Shown here: positions 23,296-32,976 of the stretch, in pieces | Layout of the letters: each line of letters begins with the position of its first letter | How positions within the stretch are numbered: position 1 is the stretch's first letter | NCBI RefSeq assembly: GCF_003473485.1 | Contig: NC_053046.1 | Coordinates: 7,140,001-7,204,000 of the forward strand | Reading direction: 5' to 3' | Origin: Medicago truncatula | Lineage: Eukaryota > Streptophyta > Magnoliopsida > Fabales > Fabaceae | DNA: 64,000 nucleotides | The notes under the pieces: model-generated | What the model was told of the DNA's origin: nothing | Seen by the model: only the letters and a program-made list of their open reading frames with translations | Databases searched by the model: none | Translations under genes and position numbers: made by a program

Positions 23296-23841
23296 CAATG
23301 ATTAATTACATAAATAAAAAGCAAACAGACAACAAATTGCACCGCTATACTTTTTTGGTTTAATCGTGGATTTAGAAAGTAATTTGAATGAGTATGAGAT
23401 TTGTTAATGTCATAGTAAGTTGATAATGAGATCGATATGAAGATTTTAGAAAAAAGTTTGAAGAAATCTAGATTTGAAGATAAATAATTAATTATGTGCA
23501 AACAAACAATAAATTCATGTCCGTATGATCGCAATATGGGCATCCAAAATGCCCACAATTACAATGATTGCAATGTAGCATTGACATTCAGGAAAGAAAA
23601 AAAATATAGATATCTCAGCAATTACATCACAATTACAATAGTGGTCACATTAGTTGTAGTTGACCACAATTTTTCAAGGTATGATTTTAAAAAATTGTTT
23701 GTAAAATAAGTTTTCTTGATTTTCATAAATTTTGTTTCTTCATCTTCGTTTTCTTCTTATATTTTCCTTTTTTAAGAAGTCGTTTTCGTCTTATATATAT
23801 TATCAAAGGGAGGGTTATAGCAACCAAGAATAAAGATACGA
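22578..23841. other. Spacer downstream of the P450 array
   Basis: No gene recognised. It contains a (TA)n microsatellite at about 23269-23295, and related stretches near 22815-22945 and 23490-23580 (rich in GCAATATTGC, TTGCAATGTAGC). Confidence 0.5.
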
Positions 23842-24139
23842 TGACACCCTTCTTTAATGTGTACATCTTTTTGTACCACTTTAGAAAATTTCAGTTAATC
23901 AAATATATGGTTTATATGATCACATTTTTTCAGTTATATGACCACTATTTTTTTCAGAATTTAGAAGCTGAAAAATGTGATCGCGCAACTAAAATATGCG
24001 TGACCATTATTTTTCCACTTAATTAACCAAATAAATAGTGGTCACACAACTAAAAAAATGTGGTCACACGGACCATATATATTTGACTAACTTAAATTTT
24101 CCAGAGTTGTAGAAAGAAAATGTACATATTAAAGATGTC
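23842..24139. mobile_element. Foldback MITE, about 298 bp
   Basis: The left arm TGACACCCTTCTTTAATGTG... and the complement of the right arm TGACATCTTTAATATGTACAT pair. Inner parts also pair (TTATATGACCACTATTTT with AATAGTGGTCACACAA). Target duplication not resolved. Confidence 0.6.
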
Positions 24140-24371
24140 AATCTATCATTGATGTACAATGAAGGGAAAATTGTGCATGTAAATGATGGCTTCTTCTTCC
24201 TCAGTTTCTATTTAGTTTATTTCTTCTATACATATTCTCTTAATTCTTATGCTTTGAAATTCAATATTACATATCCCTTTTCATTTTATTTCTTCCTTTG
24301 AAATTTGCTAATTTTGACTTTCTCTTTTTTATTTAAGGCGTATTCAAACCATCTATCATATCTCTATTAAA

Positions 24372-24480
24372 ACAACAAATCCTAGCTCAATTGAACGTTA
24401 CAATTGGAGTTCAAACCCCGATTCTTTTACTTTGTGTGTGAGTTTTCAATGATATTGTCATTTCATCTATCTAAAAAAAA
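24372..24480 (+). mobile_element. tRNA-derived SINE
   Basis: TCCTAGCTCAATTG (box A) and GGAGTTCAAACCCC (box B) are followed by TTTGTGTGTGAGTTTTCAAT, TCATTTCATCTATC and a poly-A run. It is the same family as 9950, 21079 and 47140. Confidence 0.72.
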
Positions 24481-24526
24481 TCTCACAATACAAATTAAAG
24501 AGAAGTCAACAATAAAAGACTACTAA

Positions 24527-25454
24527 GGCTTTGTTTGGTAAAAATCAGATATAAGCTAGCTCATAGCTGATAAGCTAGTTGATAGCTGAAAAGCTAGCTG
24601 ATAGCTGATGACTGATAGCTGATAGCTTATAGCTGAAAAAGATCGTTTATTAAAAATAATGTGTTTGGTAAAATTAGCTGTTGAAGTGACTGATTAATAT
24701 AAAATGACATGTTTGTTTATTTATTTTTTTAATAAATTTTATACATAATTGTTTTACTTTTTCAATTCTTTTTTAAATATTTAAATTCATTTCAAATTAA
24801 TTTCATCTCTAAAATGATAAATGTGTTTTATGAATTCAATTAATATTTTGTATTTACCTAAAATAACTCCACTATTTATTGTAGATTTTTTTTAAAATTA
24901 TATATTATATTATATGAATTCAAAGCAACGTAAAAAAAAAGTGAACAAAGAAAATATATATATAAAAAAAAAACTACAACATGAGTGGTGTACATATGGA
25001 TAGTGCAAGGGGCTGGTTGCCCGAAATATAAGATTCTAAGAAGAGATTTTGAACCATCTAAAAAAATAAATAAAATATTCAAATAGATAGCAACATGAGA
25101 CCGTATAAAAAATAAAAAATAAAATAACCTAAGAACCATATTTCCAACCAAACAATAAATAAAAATTCAAATAGAAAGCAATTTATAAGGCAACCGTAAT
25201 AAAACATTAACACAACGTGGGAAGTTTTTTCTTTATCGTGGGTAGTTTTTTCAATAAAAAATAATATTAAAGGGTATAAATGGAAGAAAATGTGAAAAGC
25301 TATAAGTTTAAAAGCTATTTGAAATAGCTTCTCAAAAAAAGCTATAAGCTCGTGAGAAAAGCTTGTTACCAAACGCATCACGTTTTCATCCAACAAGCTT
25401 ATAAGTTAGTCCAACAAGCTATAAGCTAGCTTTTTTGTGTTACCAAACACAGTC
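24527..25454. mobile_element. Tourist-like (PIF/Harbinger) element, 928 bp
   Basis: The ends GGCTTTGTTTGGTAA and, in complement, GACTGTGTTTGGTAA match at 13 of 15 positions. TAA flanks both ends (24524-24526, 25455-25457), the 3-bp duplication typical of Harbinger. Both subterminal regions are crowded with AGCTATAAGCT/AGCTGATAGCT repeats. ORFs inside (24876-25396, minus) show no transposase. Confidence 0.82.
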
Positions 25455-27278
25455 TAAGTGTTCACCTTATACCCTTTGCTAAATGGCTTGGGGCAAAGCA
25501 GTACCGAAGCTACTTAGCGTCGGCTAAATTATCGCTAAGCTAAAACTATACCTTCATTAATCGACTGAGACAAATCTTAGCATCAGCCCAAGCGACACTA
25601 GTTGGCAAAATCTATCCCATGTTAAAGTAAAATAAAATTCTAACACTGTGCAATCAACTTCCATAATTGAATAAATTATCTCTCTTTCAGAGTTCATACA
25701 CCACAGTCAACAGAAATTAACACATTCCCAACTCTAAAACTTTAAATTTGGAGAACTTGTAGAAATAAATTTTTTTAGTATTTTTTTTAATTTATTTTAG
25801 GCAACATATTTTGATAATATTTGCTACAATTTAAAATGGTTACCATTAAAAAAAATATTGTTTTGAGAATTTTGATAGCGACCAAATGCTGCAATGATGG
25901 AAGCACCAAAATGATATATATGTGAATGCAGTTTGAGAAAGTGTTCAAGGGTCATGCTCATGCCGCCATTATTTAAGAAAAATTATACAGAATAAATTTG
26001 CTTAAGATAATAAGATAACAAAGAGAATAATTATAAGCATTAATTAGTTAGCTATAATGTTTCTTGAAGGACTGAGTTTGTGAAATTGTCAAAAATTGGA
26101 TGACATGATATGTTGCAATCAAGGAAGAAATATATATATATATATATATGTTCTATTTTATAGGATAAGAATTTGACCTTGAATACTTTAAATAGTTGAA
26201 TTCTTTAAATATATAGTAATAGAAATTTAAGAAATTCTCCAAGAGCATGAGAGACAAGAATTGTCCCTTATAGACATCACAGTTTGCAGAGACTGAGTCT
26301 AGCTTTCCAGATTGAAGTTATGCCTTTGAACAATTTTATTTTATACCCAAATTTCTTCTTTCAATGTCAAATATTGAATTATTATCCAATTACCTAAGTA
26401 ATTAAACCTAGTTGCATACGTGCACCTGATCAATATTCTGGGATAAAAGACCAGTTCTTTAATATTCCATGTTTATGTTCCTTTCTTTGATTAGTTCAAA
26501 AGAATATTTTTAATATAGAATGATTATTTCAATTTTGATTACGGATGAAAAACCCATAATAATTTTTTCGACCATAATAATTTATGTATAGTACTGTCAT
26601 GGAAATTTATGTATAGTCGTACCATGATAATTTTATGTACAGTACTGTCATGAAAATTTTAATTGCGCATAATGTCATTGATTATTTTGTGTATGATTGA
26701 AGAAGGAAAAAAGTCATTTTTTTGAATAAAAACAAAAATGGAAAAAAAGTCATTATTATTATTATTTTATGAATGAAAAATGTCATTATATATTGCAAGC
26801 GAAGTTTTTTTTTTTAAACTGCACAAAAAACAAAAGTTTTTCCTTCAAAAAAAAAAAGAAGTTTTTTCAAACGAGAATCACTAATCATTGTACGATTCGA
26901 ACTTATCTAGAGAGGAACACACCTCTAAATCTTAAGATTTACACCATCAAACCAACCTCGAGGGTTTTGCACGTGAAGTTGGTTTGAATTTTTTAGATAA
27001 ATATGATTCGTTTTTGCTAAAAGTAGCGACAACATATAAGTTAGATAACATATAAGCCAGTTGATAGATGGTAAATTTATGTTAAATAATTAGTTTATAA
27101 GATAGCTCATCACTTGAGATTTAGAAGATTAACCCCAATAATATCAAACAAATAGTCGCAACTATAGTCTTTATAAAGGGGGGTCACAAGGTGACCAGTT
27201 TAACGTTGTTGCATGTCCAACATTTAATTTGAATTTAGAACATTGGTTAAGTTAGAATAAACATGTATCATCTCACCT
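25455..27278. other. Intergenic, few signals
   Basis: AT-rich with no gene recognised. A (TA)n run lies at about 26131-26148. Three imperfect short repeats around TTTATGTATAGTACTGTCAT occupy about 26573-26660. Harbinger-like traces (CATATAAGCCAGTTGATAG) lie near 27040-27080. Confidence 0.5.
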
Positions 27279-27602
27279 CAGTGGCGGAACCAGAAATTTT
27301 ATAGAGTTTGGGCAAAGATTGCATGTTTCCTGCGGATAATTTTATAGACTTCTTATATAATGTTACTTCCTTTAATTGCACATTTCATGCGGATATACCT
27401 TTTCTGCGGATCCTAAAATCCTAAGGAAACAATTACCCACGAAGGTATTACATTTACCTAGAAACCTAAATTCTTGGCAAAATCCGCAGGAAACGTGTTT
27501 CCTGCGGAATGTACACCAAAATCAACAGGAAAAGCGAGAGGTTCTAGTAATGGCTGAGCTTGCTACAAAGAAAGTAGAAGTTAAGGGGTGGCTCCGCCCC
27601 TG
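27279..27602. mobile_element. Short hAT element, 324 bp, perfect 8-bp duplication
   Basis: The ends are CAGTGGCGGAACCAG and GTGGCTCCGCCCCTG. TCTCACCT flanks both sides (27271-27278, 27603-27610). The interior carries several copies of TTTCCTGCGGA or close variants in both orientations. The ORF at 27376 is just element sequence. Confidence 0.88.
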
Positions 27603-28183
27603 TCTCACCTAATCACTCTTAGATTACGCTTTTAAATCGACTATTGAACTCATTTTTTTTGTAGTTTTTCTATCATAACACATAAATATTGCAAAGCTTG
27701 TTAGAATTTGGATGAAATCTCAATTTATTTTGATTCTATAGAGACTAAATCTGTCGACAAAAAATATATTGAAAATTAAAAATTGAATAAGAGACTATAG
27801 AAACTAAAAATAAAATTAAAAATTTTATTTGACCAAGTATATTCAATCCTAATTTATTTTATTCAATATTTGATTCTACTAAATAAACAAAACAGTCTCA
27901 ATTCTAGACAAACAAATGTGGTAGTAGTTTGAATTTGTAGTTCATTGTTCATATAAATTGGTCTATTAGTTCTTAATCAAATTTTTTTTTTGAGAGAAGT
28001 TCTTTAATCAAATTGAAAACAGGTGGAATGATAAGCTTTTAAATAATTGTTGTGCATAACTCGTCCTTGTTATTTATTTATTCAAAGAAAACTCGTCCTT
28101 GTTATGTCAACGCGTGTGTTTGTCATACGAAAAGAAAATAAATAAAAACGTGACGATATCTAAATATATCTAATACACTGTAT
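27603..28183. other. Intergenic, nothing recognised
   Basis: AT-rich sequence with no coding or RNA signal. Confidence 0.5.
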
Positions 28184-29060
28184 GTTGGAACAAAGTCAAT
28201 GGTTTCACTTGTACGGATAAAAAGAGTTATGCTATTTTACAAAAAGTATTTTCATTATATTCGTTGAAAATTGACTTAAAATTGTGAATTTGTGAAGGAG
28301 CTCAAGATTTTGCTATCGTGACACATCTCAAATGCAGAGAGTATAGTTTTTCTGGAGTAAAATCGTGATACGATTTGTGGTAGACGTGACACGATTTTTG
28401 GATAAGGTTTTCGTACTTTAGGTTGTACGCAAGGAATCGTGACACGATTGAGATTATTCTGACACGATTGAGTCAGTTGCAGGGCACTATTTAAGCTTCA
28501 CAGTTCAGCTTTTTGAGAAGAGCTTGAAGAATGAGAAATTTGGGATTACAAATGAGGTAACTTTAGGGTTGAGTGTCTTTGTAGTGAGGTTCTCTTGGAT
28601 TGGGAAACATTGTAATCACCTTGGACAGTGAGATTTCATCATTGGAAGGATCAAAAAGCTTCATTTTATGTTTTCTCTTAGGATTCATTGAGAGTGTAGT
28701 GACTTAAAAAATATGTAGAAATTAAGTCTTGTTCTTTGTGAGCTTTAAATCTAATTTTTTGTAACCCCTTTGTATCACTTTCATCTGAGTGGATTGGAGA
28801 GCTGATCTCTCCCCTATAGTAGGTCATATTGAATCAAACTGGATTACCATTTTGGTGTGTTTGTTTTCTTTCTTGCTTTCTTATTTTGTTGCTTTGATTA
28901 TGCCTGTGGTGTTGCTTTACACATAGTTTTAAAACTTTTTTTTTTTTTGTTGCTTGAAGATACCTTACTCATTGCTTACCACTCCCTTTACTCCACACAT
29001 CATTGTTTTTTTTTTTTTTTTTTTTTTTTATTGGTGTGATTTTTAACCAAATTCACAATA
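28184..29060 (+). mobile_element. LTR-like retroelement fragment
   Basis: It begins TGTTGGAA, a common Ty1-copia LTR start. It contains several copies of the near-palindrome CGTGACACGATT (28386-28465) and the phrase TTTGTATCACTTTCATCTGA seen in copia-type LTRs. No confirming target duplication, primer-binding site or pol coding was found, so identity and limits are uncertain. Confidence 0.35.
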
Positions 29061-29202
29061 TTTGTGAATTCTAGACATATATGTAGTTCCCTCCTAAAAA
29101 TAATGTCAAAGAGTCGTAAAATGATAAAATAAAAGGCTCATGCAATGTAAAATAAATTAAATAATAACCTTTATTAATTTTCAACAAGAATCTAACTTGT
29201 TC

Positions 29203-29350
29203 CCATGAGTATAATTCAATTGATAAATACAATGTATTATAATATGCAGAGACTTGAGTTTTGACCTCGGATTTCTTTTATTCACCTTGATGGATAAAAT
29301 TCTAGCCACCACAAAAATTCTAGCCACCACAAAACTTAGTAAAAAAAAAA
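29203..29350 (+). mobile_element. Decayed tRNA-derived SINE
   Basis: CCCATGAGTATAATTCAATT (box A-like), GAGACTTGAGTTTTGACCTC (degenerate box B) and ATTCTAGCCACC before an A run place it in the family of 11266. TTCTAGCCACCACAAAA is duplicated at its end. Confidence 0.6.
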
Positions 29351-29507
29351 AGTGATTGTAACTTAAATATTACATTAGATGCAAATTGACTCCTTACATC
29401 CCTACGAACAACACATTCATCTAGAAGTATAAGAAAAGTAGTTTTTAATCGATGAAAAGTAATTTCTTATGCAACATAAAAGTATTTTGGTAGCACTTGG
29501 TTTTTTT

Positions 29508-30210
29508 TTTTTTTGAATCGGCAAATATTATTAAACGTCTTCCCCACAAGACGCAAGATATGGACGAAATAAGATACAAATAGTGTAGCATATAGACGGT
29601 ACACCATAATCACCTAAAAACACCCCTGAATATAAACCCACCAAAACACATCACTACCTAAAACAGACTCCTTCACAAAAACAAGCACTGTAAACACGAT
29701 TTCCACCACCACCCAACGTCACTACTCACCCCCAAAGAACACCATCAAAATAAAACTCCCAGACCCCAACACACAAGCTGAGCCACATATCGAAGAACAC
29801 CTGACCAAAGGATCATGCAGCTTCCAGTGGCGGAGCCAGAAATTTTATAGAGCCTGGGCAAAAAAATTATCGCAAAATGTTACTTCCTTCCTGCAAATAA
29901 TTTCACATTTCCTGTGGATAATTTCACATTTCCTGCGGAATCTGCAGGAAATCCTAGGCAAAATCTGCAGGAAATGTGTTTCCTGTGGAATTTACATAAA
30001 AATCCTCAGGTAAATCCGCAGGAAAAGCTAAAATTTTTAGTAATGGCTGGGCTTGCTACAAAGAAAATTGGAGCTGAGCCTGGGCTAGTGCCCAGATGGG
30101 GGGTGGCTCCGCCCCTGGTAGCTTCCATAACCTCGCGACCTCCGATCCATCGAAAGAGCACAAAACAAAAACCCAAAAACCAACTTGAGTCAAAGAACTG
30201 ACTCCCAAAG
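29508..30210 (-). mobile_element. Unclassified retroposon, minus strand, carrying a hAT insertion
   Basis: Poly-T at 29502-29513 marks the A tail in complement. The sequence aligns with 62764-63130 (CAGACTCCTTCACAAAAACA, AAGCTGAGCCACAT, GACCTCCGATCCA, CAAAGAACTGACTCCC). A hAT element interrupts it at 29825. No coding recognised. Confidence 0.55.
29825..30117. mobile_element. Short hAT element, 293 bp
   Basis: The ends CAGTGGCGGAGCCAG and GTGGCTCCGCCCCTG match the element at 27279, and the interior carries the same TTTCCTGCGGA-type motifs. Flanks GCAGCTTC (29817-29824) and GTAGCTTC (30118-30125) are an 8-bp duplication with one mismatch. The homologous uninterrupted site is at about 63036-63046. 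Confidence 0.87.
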
Positions 30211-30239
30211 ACAGCAGTTGGTTAATTTAAATAATGCAA

Positions 30240-30600
30240 TTCAAGGCACTTGGTTCGTCCTAGGGGACTTTTAAGAAATTATTTCGCCAGGAGAGCAAAT
30301 AGGAGGCATTTATTTAATTTTTTTTTTTTTTATCAGAATGGAGTTGCTGCAATGCTTGAGATGATGGATAGATGTATTTTTCTAGATGTCATGGTATTGG
30401 AGGAAGATACATTTGACCCAGACATTGTAGAGGCCAAAAATTATAGCAAAACAATTTGATAGGGGGATGACTAACATTGAGTGGCACCTAAGCTTCCCTG
30501 AAGCTTTCATTGAAATTCGTTGCAGAAACTACTTGGATTATAATCCTATTTTCATGAGATGTGATGGTCTCCTGCCTAAGGTAGGTCGATGGCAAAGATC
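30240..30600 (+). pseudogene. LINE endonuclease-domain remnant
   Basis: Plus-strand frames read GTWFVLGDF, stop, EIISPGEQIGG, then after an A/T insertion LDV. Further on come QFDRGMTNIEWHLSFPEAF and DYNPIFMRCDG. These are the WxxxGDFNxI and (S)DHxP-like segments of an L1 endonuclease. Stops and frame changes show it is dead. Confidence 0.7.
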
Positions 30601-30879
30601 TTAAAAAAGTTCAATAATGCTTCTGATTTAAGGACCAAATTGTGCCAAATCCAGAGCATATTTTCCAAAGGAGCTCCCCGGAGAAAGACTAATAAATGGG
30701 TTTGTTTTATATTGCACAAATTAAAGCAATTAAAGTAGCAATTTTTTTTTATTATCGAAAACAACAATTATTTATTAAATATATGTATTTAATATAAAAT
30801 GAACAAGTTTCAATTCAAACTTACTATTTTAAAATTCTTAAAAAATACATATTTGTACATGATAGACAAACCCTTATTG

Positions 30880-31380
30880 GATATTATCTCTTCAATCCGA
30901 AGCCCCAATTTTTTTTATAAGTATCTTGGGTTTCTTATGATCCAAGGAAGAACTAGAAAAGAATACTTTAACTTTAACTTTTGTATTGGATAAACTCAAC
31001 TTTAGATTGGCCTCTTTGAAGAACAAGCTTCTTGATATTTCGGGTAGGGTTTCACTTGTTTATTTTGTTATGAATCCAATTCCTAATTACTAGTGCATTG
31101 GCTGCCTTCTAGTATATGTAATCAAGTTGATAAAGTCACCAGAAATTTCATTTGGAATGGAGGATGAAATAAATGAATTGGGAAATTGTTACTAAAGCTA
31201 AACAGAATGGTGGACTTGGTATTTGGTTAACTAGAAAAACTAATATTGTCATTCTTGATAAATTAGTGTGGGACATAAAACAGAACCACAAAAGACAAAT
31301 ATCAACACCAAGATCTCAAAATGTAACAACAACAAAGCACACGGGAAGTCGCGTGCTCCAATGATGCCTCAAATATTGGG
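30880..31380 (+). pseudogene. LINE reverse-transcriptase C-terminal remnant
   Basis: Fragments in shifting frames read YKYLGFLMIQGR, LASLKNKLLDISGR-like, NWLPSSICNQVDKVTRNFIW and KQNGGLGIW. This is the usual order of the L1 RT thumb/connection region. It is probably part of the same decayed LINE as 30240-30600, with the intervening RT core missing. Confidence 0.7.
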
Positions 31381-32028
31381 AAAATCATTTTAAAAACTAA
31401 ACTTTTTTTTTACAAGTTAAAAACTAAACTATTAATATATTCTCTCTAGACTCAATTAAAAGAAAATTAACTAGTTACATATAGACTACGAAAAATAGTT
31501 AATCTTGTTTAATTTTTCTGGGTATAATAAAAAAATTTGCATTTTCTAAACTACTTTTTCTTTTCTTTATATTTAATTTGTATGAAAACATGTTTTGTTG
31601 AATGATGTTTTAAGAACAATAACATTAAATAGAGAAAAGTTAATTAGATTTTACTTATATTGTGATCCACCAATCATGAAATTTTTTTACCAAAAACATT
31701 GGATGATATTGTAAGATATCTCTTTCAACTACACTGGAGGTTTTGTTTTGAATTCAACTTTAGGAATCCATCAATGTTAAATCTATTGAGGAAGAGTTTT
31801 GTCACTCGACAAAAGATAGTATTCTTTAAAGTTGCGAACAGAAGTTATCATGTACACACCAGAAAAACATGACTACTTTTTTACTTATATTTGAGTCTAG
31901 ACTTCAAAGTAGGGAGTGTGGAAGTAAAATGAGATTGTAGGAAGCATCTCTCTAATAATATGGTTCTATACATAAATCCAGATTTAGGCCCAAATATTTA
32001 GTCCAAATCACCTTAGTTAATAGTCCAC
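31381..32028. other. Intergenic, nothing recognised
   Basis: AT-rich sequence between the LINE remnant and the palindrome-array element. Confidence 0.5.
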
Positions 32029-32679
32029 GAATTCTGCTCTTTACCTAAACGTTTCTGCTCATTCCTAAAGTAAATGACCAAAATGCCTCTACATGAGTTA
32101 ACTCACGTTGCATGGATTAACTCACGCTAATGTTAAATTTGCATGAGTTAATTCACGCCGCGTGACTTAAGTCACGCAGAAAAAACACACACTAAAACCC
32201 AACGTGAGTTAACTCACGTTTGATTTTGTTTCATCCAATTTAACACACATTGAACACCCATGATTTTTGAATGGTTGCTTTCATATATGTATTTTGCTAC
32301 TCTTCCTCTTTGATCCCCTCAATTTATAGACTCCTAGTTCTATACCTGTAATTATACACCAGTGTGACATTTTGATAAAACTTAGTTTTGAATTTTTGTT
32401 TGTTTGTTGCCGACATGGAAGAGGAAGGAAAAATGTTTAACTTATGATAACATGCATAGTGTGATAGAACATTGTTTGATGAAACAAAACGAGCGTGAGT
32501 TAACTCATGCTGAGTGAATTAACTCATGTTGAGTTTTAGTGTGGTTTTTTTTGCGTGTCTTAATACAGCGTGTGTTAACTCACGTTACCATTTACACCGG
32601 TGTGAGTTAATATGCGTAGGGATATTTTAATCATTTATTTTGAGAATGAGCGAATCCATTTGAGTAAAGAGTAGAATTC
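32029..32679. mobile_element. Palindrome-array Mutator-like element B, 651 bp
   Basis: The ends GAATTCTGCTCTTTACC and, in complement, GAATTCTACTCTTTACTC are inverted. ATAGTCCAC at 32020-32028 and 32680-32688 is a perfect 9-bp target duplication. Two palindrome arrays, at about 32091-32220 and 32491-32625, flank a unique 270-bp centre. Units include a perfect 20-mer at 32201-32220 and a perfect CTTAAG variant at 32160-32177. The right end lies about 300 bp before the PPR start codon. Confidence 0.85.
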
Positions 32680-32692
32680 ATAGTCCACTATA

Positions 32693-32796
32693 CTCCCTCC
32701 GTTTTTTAATATAAGCAAATTTTGATTTTTAGGTTCATTCAATCAATTATGTACGTGGTCTAATCAAAATTTGCTTATATTAAAAAACGGATGGAG
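32693..32796. mobile_element. Stowaway MITE, 104 bp, upstream of the PPR gene
   Basis: CTCCCTCCGTTTTTTAATAT, then AAGCAAATTTTGA, is repeated inverted as TCAAAATTTGCTTATATTAA, then AAAACGGATGGAG, with TA at both flanks. The hairpin is almost perfect. It sits 180 bp before the ATG, so it could lie in the promoter or 5' UTR. Confidence 0.92.
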
Positions 32797-32976
32797 TACG
32801 CAAATCAACGTAGCTAAAAATTTCCATTCCCAACGTTTCTCCAAATATCGTGTATTTTCGCGCGCATTCGAACACACCCACCAAGTGTTTGATTATTTGC
32901 CTCACTCAACAAAGAACAAAACACTTCCTCATTCATGATCCTTTACCACCATCATTCTAAACTCTGATAAATCCCA

